This document shows positions 10,599 to 22,413 of a DNA stretch of 64,000 nucleotides, piece after piece (position 1 is the first letter of the stretch; each line of letters starts with the position of its first letter). Origin of the DNA: Taeniopygia guttata (lineage: Eukaryota; Chordata; Aves; Passeriformes; Estrildidae); the NCBI RefSeq assembly GCF_048771995.1, contig NC_133063.1, positions 20,399,063 to 20,463,062 on the forward strand, written 5' to 3'. Under the pieces are notes generated by a model, which saw only the letters and a program-made list of their open reading frames with translations, was not told where the DNA came from and did no database searches. The translations under genes and the position numbers were made by a program.

Positions 10599-13500
10599 CT
10601 GTTGTTTTGTGGTCTACTGCCTTAAATTTCTTTCCAAAGATGTATTTCTTTATTGATATATATGCACAAATTTACAATAAGAATTACCTACAGCAAGGAA
10701 AGTAATGCTGGACCTCAGGGCTGTTCCACACTTCTTAAGAGAAGACACACTTTCTGGTAAGCTTTTTGACAACCTGCTGGGTTTAACTCTTCCTTAATTA
10801 CCATCTTTTGCAGTGTTTGCTCCTGTTTCTTCCTTGTTGGGGGGGGGGAACTTTGAGTTTTTTTTGTTTTGTTTCACTTTTTGTGTGTGCATCCATATCA
10901 CCCTCAATACTTCTTCCCTCCACCCCAGAACATGTTGTCAGGATTATTTCTGCCCCCAGCTTTAACCATCATTTAAAATAAAGAACAAACTGCTTCTAGA
11001 GTGATAATTCTGCCTAGGGATGGATAGACTACGATAAGCTCAAATCCTGAAAGGTACATTAAATGGTCTTCGTTAAACTACATATTGCCATGGTTACATC
11101 CTTCTGCAGCTCAGATGAGGATGGGGGCCAATTATCAAGTTTTGTTTGCTTGATTTTAAGTAGTTTGTTACCTGGATACGCAATAAATAAGGAATCTAAA
11201 AAAATGCTTGCTTCTCCCTAAACTGAGGGAAAGAGAAAACAGTCATGCCTACAAGTTAAAAAATCCAACAAAATTCAGTTTCTTAGCTATGGGCTGAAAG
11301 TACTCCTGAACTGTTTGTTTTAGGGAGGTTTGGTGGAGAGGTCTGCAAATAGATTTTGCATGAGCATGAAAAAGCAGTTGGTCACATAATATAACTGTAA
11401 ATCATGGACAGGTGGAGAGCAAGGGTTAAAAGACACTGTTTTTAATCATTATTTAGGCAGTAAGAATGTTTTCTCTGTGGGGATCACTTGGTATCTAATT
11501 AATTAAAGAAAAGATCCTTTCTTCTTGGTTGAGACACAGTGATTCTTAACTGGTGTCACTGCTTCTTCTGCTTTTTAAAGATATCCAGGACATGTTATGT
11601 ACGATACCCTGTTCCTGTGCTTAATCAGAAGCTTTGCTAACAAGCTGAAGATGGAAGAGTGAAGTGGGGTGAAGAAAGAAACTCAAAAGAAGACAAAGTT
11701 AAAATACTATCCTGTCGGCATCCCTAACAGTACAGAACAGTATTTTAATTTTTATCTGGGTTCCTTTCTATTAATTTATTCACTCTCCTTCTTGTTATTG
11801 AAGTTTCAGATTTATAAGAGGACATTTAAAAAGCAAAGATTTGAATGACACAAATGAACGAACTCATTTTAGTAGAGATGAAGAAAGGATTTGCAGAGAT
11901 GTTACAGCAGTCAAAAATGACGGCTAGAGCCTCCTTAATTAAAAAAAAAGCGCCAAACCAAAACAACAAACTACCAACCTGGAATGCAATGGGAACAGAA
12001 GGTGTTTCATATAAATTTAGGCTTAACTTGAAACTATTGATACTATTTTAACTAATCTTTAAAAAGGTTAAGAACAACTAGTTTAAAGAAGATTAAAATG
12101 CAAGCTAGCTATTTGGAACATGAAAAAACTTATATGTTAAAGGGACAGATATTTTTAAAATGCACCTAAAATTTTAACTGGTTTTCCTTCATCTCTATTT
12201 CACCAGGTATTTCCTCAAATGGCAAGAAAAGATATGTTTAGATTGCATGGTCTTCAGATTTGCTGTTGTTTTCCTCCTAGATAATAGGACATATCTGTCT
12301 TAACAAAGCAAGGATCAGACATTTTAAGGCAAAATCCACTGGTTCTTTCTTTCTCAAATGAAAAATATTCCTCTTTAGGAATAACTAGTTTGCAATTTTC
12401 TCAAATTACAAACAAGAATCAAAGAACATAATTTTCCCTTGTAAATTACACAAAATTGATAATGACCAAGAAGGCTACTAGTACAAGGCAAAACTTGGCA
12501 TGTGCTGGGTGAGTAAGTCAGTGAAAATGTGACAAAAGATATGTGAGTGGTAGGATTTTGCAATTGTTATTCTTTTCTGTAATCCTGATTGGCAATTTAT
12601 TATAAAAATAAAAAAAGTTAAAAAAAATTATCAGTCCTAGCCCTGTAATCTTCCTTTTAGATAGGCAGAAAATGTCACTGCTGAAATGTTAATATAAATA
12701 ATTGTAGTTTCTGACAGTTCGTTTTTGGAAGCAGGCTATGGCAGAAGAGCCCTGCTAAGGCATTTGGGGAAGGTGAGAAGAGAAAGCGTACCTGAAGGGG
12801 AGGCATAGGTACTCAGCAAAGGGGAACAGCCTCACCAAACTTAAGGATACAAGTGTGTGGTCACTTTAGGGAAATTTTCTCAGAGGTGCTTCTCTCGAAG
12901 ACATAAAATTTCCAGAAGGGTTAAGTCTTTCCCACTTTTACTCTCAGCTGCCATGTTGAGCAGAGAGGTTTCTCCTCTGTGGTGCATCTGTATGCATACA
13001 CATACACAAGTAACTTGAGTGGGTGGCTGAGACTGGGAACCATAAGCACAATTATTCAATAAATTGATTCTTCCCACTACTTCAGTGTGTACCTTTTCCT
13101 GGTAAAAGATTTCATTGTTTTTCTCAACTTTGCCTGGATCTGATCTGCTTTTTGAAGAGGAGATATAAGAAGAATTTATGTTCAAATGCTACAGCTATAG
13201 AAAGGAGAGACAGAAGTAAGAATCTTTCTTTCAGTTACATGGCCATTTTTCAAGGTGAATGTTCAATTACCTTTAGCCAGGGATTCTTATAGTGAGGTAA
13301 AGTAATATTTTACACTGAATAGTGCTCTGCACCTATGGCAACACTGGTGGTTTTCACGTCCCTTCTCTGCAAATAAACACAGAGGTTTTATTATGATATA
13401 TATATAGTTAATATGTCTTTTTGTAAGGGATAAATATCTATACTTTCTTTATGCTTATGAAATCAGCTGCAAAACTCTTTTGGAGCCAGAGTTTTGCTTA

Positions 13501-16500
13501 GCAAGCTCATATGCCCTTTTAGGATTTGAATTATCCTGTAGACAGTGAAATTAAAAAGGGAAAAGACAGACAAAAAATATAATAAAGAAATGACTCAGAG
13601 TTATGGTTAGACACTTTGTATCCAGATAACGCCCTTCTGGCAACCCAGCTTTTACAATGTTGGATACACATCTCACTCTTTCCCTTAATAACAAAGAAAT
13701 AAGCAGACAAAATCATGCTGCCTGGTCAGGTGTTTGACTTTGCAAGGAGAAGCACCTGTGGACCTGAGTTATTTTTGCAAAGAAGGAAGAGTGATTGTTT
13801 GTACATCCTCAAACATCAGGAGGTTTGTTCATCTTCCTGCCTAAGTCAGGAAGGGGAAAAGTGCCCTTAACCCCATCACCCCTTAACCTCAGGGTGGCTG
13901 ATTACCACCAGAGGTGATAAACAGCCACTATGAGGTGAAGGGAAGAAGGGGAGACACCCAAATCCAACAACGGCTTCTGTCTTGGGGCTGTCCTGGACAG
14001 GAATGGGAAGAAACACCTGCTTCAGCCATAGAGGCTGCAGCCAGGATCCAGCTGTAGATTGTAGAGCAATTGCAGTGCATTCCTGGAGATTGCTGTGCTG
14101 GGCTGTGGGCAGGAGCCTCATGCCTAAATATTTTCTGTGGCTTGGCTGTATCTTAGCTTATAGAATTTAGTCAGATCTTTGGATTGCTCTGGATTAGCTT
14201 TACCTTTAAAACTGGCTTGGACAGCACCAGTGGAGGAAAACAGATGTAATTTGTAATGGCATAAGTAGTCCAGGAACTCTGCAAATATGTAATTTTCTTG
14301 AAAAAACAAACAAACCCCATTTTTTCTAAAACTAATTTTAGAAAAGGCTATTTACCTTATAAAAGAAAAGTATCGATTTTCAGGGATGAAATTGGCATGT
14401 GATGGGTCAAAGTGACCCCGGGTGATATAATTTAAACTAGTTTTATTTGTACCATGGCTTAATTTAACCTAGAGTGTATGATAGCTGGATGTGTATGGGA
14501 ATCATATTGCTCTTAAGGAAAAGAATGTAGCAATCATATACACATATAATTATTTTTCATTTCTGTCATTATCTCTTGTATATTATGCTTGCATATGTAT
14601 CAGACAGTTAGTTGACTGATGATGTTAACAAGAATGTGGTTGGATTTTATGTCTACTAATCGTATTCAGGTTTAAGCTCTAAAAATTAAACTGGGAGCCT
14701 AGACAATCTACCCATTCACTTGGGATTAAGAAATACACCAGCGTTCCTGACAACTCTGATCAGTCATAGACACTTCAAGGCTTATTGTGAGTTCCTTACC
14801 TATTTCAGAAAGCAGATAATCACTACAGTTAATCTGTAGTGATTTTGTTTGTTACACTGCTCTTTGGAAATTCTATTTCTTGCTTCTGATGTAAAATTTC
14901 TCAGATAAACAAGGTATAACTGAATGAATATGGCATTTCAAAGCTAACTATTAAAGGCTTAATAAGTTGAGCAAAGCACTGAAAACTAAGGGAGAAAGAA
15001 AATAGTTTATGCCCTTTGTTCTTCCTTCTTGAACCCACAACTCCTTTCTTACCAAATTTACAGTTGTTGTTTCAATCCATCTGCTATCCATATGCAAAGC
15101 TAAACAGAGCAAAACAGTTGCTTGACTGCAAAATTAAATGTGAAAAAAATATTTTCTAATACAAGTAACATACCGTTATTTGTAGTAACAGAATTATTGA
15201 CTGACAATATTACTCCTTTTGACACTGAATTAGTGTACCTTCTCGCATGACCTAGAAATGAGACAGAAGTGCTTATAAAAAGCTCTTCTAGCATATGTTT
15301 GTGACTTTGTGGTAGATACTCATATATTGGTGCCCAGTGTGAAGGAGGTGCTTTTATATGTTGCTGGAAAGTGACTGCAAAACAAAGTTTTTGATCATCA
15401 GTAATTAGGGTGTGGCAGATAGATTTCTATTTAGGAATCAAACTTAGTAGTTTTCCAAATTACAACTTGGGTTCCCTGACATCTACTTCCTCATAATATC
15501 AACTCATGCTTTCACTATGTAGAAGCATACAATGTGTCACGTGGGAGGTGTATCCCTGAGCTATAACTGCTAATCAATGATGTGTTATCATCACAAGTTG
15601 TTGTTTTTTTTTTCAGAGGGAACTATTTACATCCCACTGTGGTAAAAGTTCCTTGGCAGCATGATGGGAAAAATGGAATCATCTCCAAATGGACATGAAA
15701 TGGGGGTGATATAACACAAAGCAAAAGGCTCAAATGTTAAAACTGCATAAAAAACAACACAGAGACTGAACTTCTGGTATCAGTAGATGTCTCTGTCAGA
15801 AACAGAAAAACAGAGCAAATATGCCCAAGAATTAGGTCTGGTGGCTATGAATTATTCTTAAGATCTGGCATACATCTGTTGTTTTAATAATGTGATAGTC
15901 ATTCTCAATTTGTCATCCTGGTATTGCATCAAGTAGTGGAAGAACTCTTCATGGTTTCCTGTTACCATCACATCAATAACAACTGCATCTACGACTGTTA
16001 GTATTTTCTAGGGAAATGAGGGAAAGAGGGTAAGTCACTGACTGTCCTTGCCTCAAAGACAAATACAGCATTCAACAAATCTTGACTGTATAATGCTACT
16101 CTTTATATTTTCTAACATCCCTCAATCCAGCCTTAAAAATGTATTTCATTGGAGAGTTAATTGAACAGTTTTAAAATACAAAAGATATTTAACAGACATT
16201 GGTGTGCAGCTCCTGGTAAGTGAAACAGGCTGAGCAGGGAGCCTTTTTCAGCATTTTTTTTTTGAGATATGGATACTTGAGTATCTTTTCTGACAACTAC
16301 ACTTTTACTGCTGTTCTGGTAAGTCACCCTCGTTGTTGCTGTGATTTCAGAGCATGTATGATGTGGAGGTGAGCCAACTGGGGGGCACATAAACTGAGGA
16401 TTACTCTTGATCTCAGAATGAATTACACTGCTAAACACATCCCTCTTTGCTATTGCTGTGAGCTGCAATAATTTTTCTCTATAACCTTCCAGCCATAAAG

Positions 16501-18018
16501 CTTAGAGGTAGGATATGCATTTACCTTTCCATCTGCCACAGATCAGATCTTCTGCTAGCCCTGGACTCCAGAAGTGCAGTGTTTCAAACTTTAGAAGGAT
16601 GTAATTACTTCTGCAGCTGCAGAAGTATGGGATTGTTTATACAACTACATTCAGTTCCACAGATGGAATACACATTGTTTACGACCACTAAAAAGTTGAT
16701 ATCAGACAGACCAATACATAGATCCAGGCACTATGGCATTAGCTGTATTTTCCTCTTTTGAATAATAAGGAAAACAGGTGTGTTTATTGTCCTAAGGATC
16801 TGGTTACAGAAGGTGCACATTGCATAATCCATGAGCATTAGGGTTGATAGTGTTGGTGCAAGTCCCTTTCAGCACATGACAAGAAAAAGCTGATGATTAT
16901 GGGGCAGTGTTTCCAAAAATTTGCTGGGTAATATAACCATCTTTCAGAAGAATTTATTTTTTTCTTCATTTAGATGAAAGGTTGTGATTTAGTTACTTCT
17001 GAGAACCGTATTCTATGCTTGTGCATATTAAAAAGTGAGTTCTAAATGAGAGTCACTGTTATCAAATGTCTTCTAGCTTCATCTGATCTTCTCAAATGTA
17101 GCAGCACTTCCTCATTGTCACATCATGACCTTCAGCCCAGCTAGTACTCCTTCAAGCAACACAAATGCCTGAATGTCAGAAGTATCTACAAATAATGAAC
17201 TCTGTGCCTTTAAGGGTGCTTCATTTGGCATTAAACAGACTTTTCAGCTAATAAATTTCTTGTGTTACAAGAATAATGACCTTTTTAATCTTAGCAAGAG
17301 TAATTAAACAGACATTTGTTATTAATGATGTTGCTAATGCCATTAAATTTTCACTGTAGAGAGACGGTTTTATGGTGATTTTTGAAGAATTTTATTAACT
17401 TGATTGGACAGTGAAGCTAAAAACATATATCTTTTTCCTTCTGCTTCTGAAGGTGTTGATTTCTCCCTGTTGTGAAGCCATTTCTTTGCTTTGTATTAGT
17501 TCATACTGGAGATTCTTACCTTCATCTTCTTTTGTTGGCCAGTATGATAGCAAAAGGATCAAAATCTGTTTACCTTCACTCTTGGGTTGCCTGGAAGTTT
17601 TGCCAAAGAGTTGTAGCAGTGTCTACTTCTGCATTGCTTTTTCAATGCTTGCTGAGGGATCCCATCTGTTTCATTCCAGGGAAATATAGGTTTGTTACAT
17701 GTCCAGATAAAAATCCTGGCTTTCCAGCTCAGATTAAAGAAACTCTTTTTGGCTGTTGAATACAGAGTCAGCCAAGATAGCAGACATAACACCTTCTTTC
17801 TGTTTGTTTGTCTTTTTTTTTTCCCTATTGCATTATGTTGTCTTCCTGATCTTCCTAGCACCATGCCAGGGAGCAATAGTAAGTTAAAAGCTGAAGCTCA
17901 TACCTCAAGTGTCAGACCATTAATAAAGTCTTTGCTTTGGAGCAGTGCTCTGAATTCTGCACAATACTAGCTTGTTCTCTCCTCTGAGTAAATACAAACA
18001 CTCTCAGAAGGGTTTTGA
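10599..18018. other. AT-rich non-coding stretch
   Basis: I see no gene here. Notable items are a G10 run at 10839-10848, an 11-bp hairpin at 14818-14844, and a GC-richer, CpG-poor segment at about 13840-14120 that I do not recognise and that may be an old repeat. The signal-peptide-like frame near 17411 starts at GTG, has no supporting context and is not called as a gene. Confidence 0.5.
14818..14844. repeat. Perfect 11-bp hairpin, 5-nt loop
   Basis: AATCACTACAG (14818-14828) is the reverse complement of CTGTAGTGATT (14834-14844), with loop TTAAT. No flanking element is recognised. Confidence 0.85.
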
Positions 18019-18402
18019 TGCACATTTTCCACGAAAGAATCTTGGGGTCCATGGTCTCGAGGTGACCCCAAGATTGTAAAGGTCCTTGTTCTCCCAGCCC
18101 ATGCAGCCAAAGGAGGAGTCTGAAATGCATAGGATTGGCTTCTCAAGGTTGTTTATATTTCCTTATCTATAACATTTTTTCTCTGACCTGCTGAGCTCTC
18201 TTCAGCCAGTCTGCCATGGCATTCTGTCTGCCCTCCAGGGCGGTGTTTATATTTTATACTAAAAACTACGTGTACTATGTTTACAATATCATGCCAATAT
18301 CTATAATGTATGTTGGACAGTGTGTCTTTACCTTAAACCAATAGAAAAGTGTCACCATCACACCAAGACATGGAGGACAAGAAGGAGAAGAAGGTCAGGA
18401 CA
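18019..18402 (-). mobile_element. 3' LTR of an endogenous retrovirus, minus strand
   Basis: On the minus strand the sequence begins TGTCCTGACC just after a polypurine-tract-like run (minus-strand reading of 18403-18424). It includes TATAAAA (plus-strand 18252-18258), a TATAAA variant of the polyadenylation signal (plus-strand 18152-18157) and a U5-like end with a perfect 12-bp hairpin (18038-18075). I remember similar LTRs from passerine genomes. The left boundary is set at TGCACATTTTCC but could lie some tens of bases either way. I see no convincing target duplication. Confidence 0.5.
18038..18075. repeat. 12-bp inverted repeat at the LTR U5 end
   Basis: AATCTTGGGGTC (18038-18049) pairs exactly with GACCCCAAGATT (18064-18075) across a 14-base loop. 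It would form a stable stem in retroviral RNA if transcribed from the minus strand. Confidence 0.85.
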
Positions 18403-18660
18403 TGCCCTCCATCTTGTCCCCTTGGACCCCATTCTAAAGACCCCAAAATTCTACCTTTTGACCCTGTGCTAATTCAACTCCCATGCTACTCAAACCCTTG
18501 TGGCTTGTAATTCTTCATACAGAGTTGGCAGTTTTTTCCACGGGCTAAAATCAAAGTCACAGGTGTTTTTGACTTCATGCCAAGGCCTCCAAGCCCCCTG
18601 CCATGGCAGCCAGAGGGACGTCCAGGTCGCCAAAAAAAAGAATTGCTCAGCTTTGATCAG
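18403..18660 (-). mobile_element. Remnant of retroviral 3' internal region
   Basis: Directly upstream of the minus-strand LTR lies a purine-rich run (AAGGGGACAAGATGGAGGG), as expected of a polypurine tract. Before it is a sequence I associate with the 3' internal part of passerine retroviruses. A minus-strand open frame (plus-strand 18490-18678) covers part of it, ends at a stop before the LTR and has no domain I can name. The rest of the provirus is missing. Confidence 0.4.
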
Positions 18661-19297
18661 TGTTGTGGTATAGTTCATAACTGTGGAGAAGATGCCTTCA
18701 TTCTAATTCCTGTTTTACACATAAATTTTTAGAATCATGGCTTCAGATCATCCTGCTTCAGACTTCCTGCTCCATGCTTTGCACATCTTTCTCTTGATTT
18801 TTAGAGATCACCAGTAGATAACTGAAATCACATCTCATGTGTTTTTTTACGACCATTTACCAGGATCAATGCTGAATAAAGTGTGGGTTTTTTCACAGTG
18901 TGACATTCTAAACACTTCCAGTGAAAACCCAGAATAATTACTTTTCCGTGAAATGAAGGACTTTTCTGACAAGGCTTAGAAAGACCTTTTACAGTGGCAT
19001 GGGACCCAGTGTCACTCATTGTGTCTTCCATGTCTTAATTTTACCTGAGAAAAATGCTTGACAAAAAGCATTAAAAAATCCCCTGAACTCTAGGGACCAG
19101 AATTTTTCTGCTTTTGGATTGTGTCTGTCACTAGATGCTTTCCAAACTCTCATGTTTTTGTGAATTCCAGTTTATAACTTTTAAAAGCACTCCTTCTTGA
19201 TTGGTTTGCTGTCCTCCAGCTTGGAGCCTATTTCAAATCACAAGCTTAATCTGCCTTTGCTGCCTCTTCCAAGTATTACTTTACACTAAGAAGAAAG

Positions 19298-19350
19298 AGA
19301 AAAAAAACCCCAAAAAAACAAACAAACAAAAAAAAACCCCAAAAAAGCCC
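19298..19350. repeat. A/C-rich simple tract
   Basis: A run of AAAAACCCC and CAAA units, complementary in composition to the T/G-rich tracts elsewhere in the window. Confidence 0.75.
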
Positions 19351-21210
19351 TGGCATTAGTTGCTTTCTCTTTCTCTCTCAAGATTATGCTAGTAGCTCTG
19401 AGTAATTTGGTCTCATTTTCTCAAGGGAGTAGTACTGAAATAATCCAGTGTTTATTTTTCTACAAATTCTCTCAGTGCTGCAATGTTTTGGAGACTTCCT
19501 GGGATGATTCTGGCTTTTTCACAGGCTAAAAAGGCATTCTCAGAGGTAGGTCCTTCATGTAAACCTAAAACTGGCACTTTCCCACAATACAGCTTATCAG
19601 GAAGTTTAAAGTTCAATTGCCCTTTCTTGCTCTCCCCCTCCATCTCACACACATGAAAGTAAAAAATAAACTATGGGGCTGTTCCAGTTCTGCTGAGAGT
19701 CGTGTTTCAATCGGTTAATTTTGTTGTGCAGCCTGATTGTGCGGCTCAGTGATGATCTGAGGACAGAAGCAAGGCAAATTAATAGGAAAAAAGAGCACTT
19801 TTTATTCAATAAATTTTGTGTCATCCATGTAGTATCTGGTGAGAGAAAATTAGATGTTCTTAGCTTTTCTCATGCTTTGGGCTATGGCAATACTCCTCTA
19901 TGGGCATAGGCACAAGATTAATTCCAAAACAAGGCATTAAAAATTGATTGATTTGATTCTGCTATATCTAAAATGCATAGTTGTGTAACTTTTTTACATG
20001 ATTTTGTATGTGATTTCCAAAACTGATTTTGTTTTAATCTCACTGTGATTGTCAATAAAACTGTTGAATTTGGGGACAATCAGGTTATAGGGGGGCATAT
20101 TTAGGCAAAGGCTTGATTTTCCTGTACTTAATTTCTCATATTGAGGAATGTATCTACTTTTGTGGCACAAATCTGATTTCTGATTCTGAAAGAGAAGCCA
20201 ATTTTGTTTCCCAGTGCTTTGTGTGAGGTCTCATTGCACTGCAGATGCATAGGAAAAAGGTGGCTTCTCAAAGTTTCATCCCCATTTTTGTTTGATTACT
20301 CATTTCCATCCCAGGGGCCCTTGCTATTAAGATTGTTGTCAAATAAAATTGTGTTGCTGGCATTGTGTTCTGACAAACACTTTACATCTCTGTAAACTGA
20401 TTAATATGGTGTTTTTTGTTGTAAGAGCAAAAATCTTGTTTCACATTTAAAGAACAGCTAAGGAGAACTTTTCCATGCTCAAAGAAACAGATCTGTCCAG
20501 TGAAGCTAAGGAAGATGGAACATGAATTATCTAAAATAGAAAAAGTTTCAGACATCTAAAGGCCTGCAGACTCCCTAAGCCTGAAAACAAATTTTCTTAT
20601 TATAGCTATTCCTAAAGAAGTGGCAGAATGAAAACAGAATTTCAGGGTTTTTTCTCCAGTAGATTACAGCACCCTACAAATCATTTGGAAGAGGGGAGAG
20701 AAACCACATGGGTACATCAGAGGTTGTGTACAATGAACATCATAGAAAGGGGAATGTGAAAACAATGAAGAATTTTAAACCTCTGACAGCCACTTTCAAG
20801 CACCAAAATGAGCAGCTGCTGAAATAAAGCTGTTGTTACAATAATCAAAACTGGGAAGTTACATCCCTTCTTCAAGGTGGAGACAGAAAAGGGAAAACTG
20901 AAGGGTAACTTGCTACAATAGGAATGGCGGGGGAAAGTCATAAAAACTTCAGGATAAGGGTGAGACAATAAACACAAGAGTAAGATAGCAAGCAGTGCTA
21001 AATAGACATTTGATAAAGGTGGCAACCATACCTAGATGAACTTGAAAATAGCTGCCATTTTGGTACACTAAAAAGCCGTGAAAATAGAGTAATAACTTCA
21101 GACACTGGGAAAAAAACCCTAAATTTGCGACACAAACTCTCATGTTTACTAATTCTGCTTTGTAATATTCTGAATACAAAGTATGAAACTAGGCAACTGA
21201 TTAGAATGAA

Positions 21211-21284
21211 TAGATTATAGACATATAGATTATATACATTATTATAGATTATAGAATTATTATACGTAGACATAATAGATTATG
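21211..21284. repeat. TATAGATTA-type AT-rich local repeat
   Basis: Irregular copies of TAGATTATA and ATTATAGA recur across about 75 bases. It is a cryptically simple AT-rich segment, likely easy to unwind. Confidence 0.65.
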
Positions 21285-22347
21285 TCTTCCAGTTAGGCTA
21301 GGTGCCATGCCGAATCTGTTCTAAATTCAGAGGATTTTAATGTTTATGAATAGGATTTATCTTTCTGAACTGTACCTGTCTTGAATTTCTATATGAGTCT
21401 AGTTTCAGTTAGCCATGCAGGTCTTTCCACAGACAGGAAATGCCAAAGCATCTCCACAGGTCAGTTCTTTCACAGAGCCATCTTATCTGAGGAGAAAGTC
21501 ACCAGGGCTGCTGCAAGTTTTTATTGAACAATTTAAATGGCTTTGCAGTGGTAACTACAAACCAAAGAAATATACTCTGCTGTCAGGCACTCAATAGAAA
21601 AAATAAAAATAGAGTTAAAAAATCACATGAAAGACAAACTTCCAAAATGTCTTCCTAAATATGTCCACAGCTCTGTTTAACAAAAATAAAAATTCTATTT
21701 TTTGTAAATAATTTCAAGTTTTACCTGAACTTTCCCAAACCTTGGCAAACTCCAGAAGTGACATCTTGAGTATCTATGTTTCCAGGTGTGCCTAGTCCAT
21801 GGCCTGGGACTTGAGGGAACTTGGTTACTTTAGCAGTGTATCAGGTGAACAGGCAGAAAGTCACATGGGATAATTTTAGAAACCTTCCTGAGTAAGATTT
21901 TAAAAACTGCAAAGCTCCAGTTTTCTTGGCTTCCACAAGAACTTCATGAAAATCATCTGTTCCCATGGATCATCTACATTTTGACAAGTCAATATTTTCC
22001 AGAGAGAAAAAAAACAACAAAGATATGCAGGTGGAACAACTGGAGTAATTCTTAGTAACAATCAAACGTGGGTTAAACAGGAGAACAGCTTTAGCAGTAG
22101 ACATCCATGACAGCTCTAGACTGAGCACGATGATCTACCATATCAGGTAGAGTTTGCTCAAATCTTGTATTGATACTTATCTGGTTTTTTGTGCCTAAAT
22201 CCTTTCAGGAAATAATCTCTTGCTTATTCATGGCCTTTGTTTCCATGTCTTCTATGTAGATTTCAAAAAATGGTGTAAACCTATAGGTTAAAGGGAGAGG
22301 CTTCTTTGGCTTCCTCTTCATCTCTCTCTTAGTATTATTTTGTGCAC

Positions 22348-22413
22348 TGAAGTGTATGTATTTTTTATGAAGTGAATGTATTTTTTGTTGCTCTTATAAC
22401 ACTGCTCTTATAA
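22348..22413. repeat. Two adjacent short tandem duplications
   Basis: A 20-bp unit (TGAAGTGTATGTATTTTTTA, 22348-22367) repeats at 22368-22387 with two mismatches. Right after it TGCTCTTATAA occurs at 22389-22399 and again at 22403-22413. Confidence 0.8.

Noticed and set aside
13840..14120. GC-richer segment as a CpG island or exon
   Set aside because: It is CpG-poor, its open frames are short and unrecognisable, and there is no consistent splice-site pair.
17411..17689. Open frame with a hydrophobic, signal-peptide-like start, superficially like a small secreted peptide gene
   Set aside because: The frame begins at GTG, has no promoter or splice context, no cysteine pattern I recognise and no family resemblance. 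Hydrophobic starts are common in T-rich DNA.
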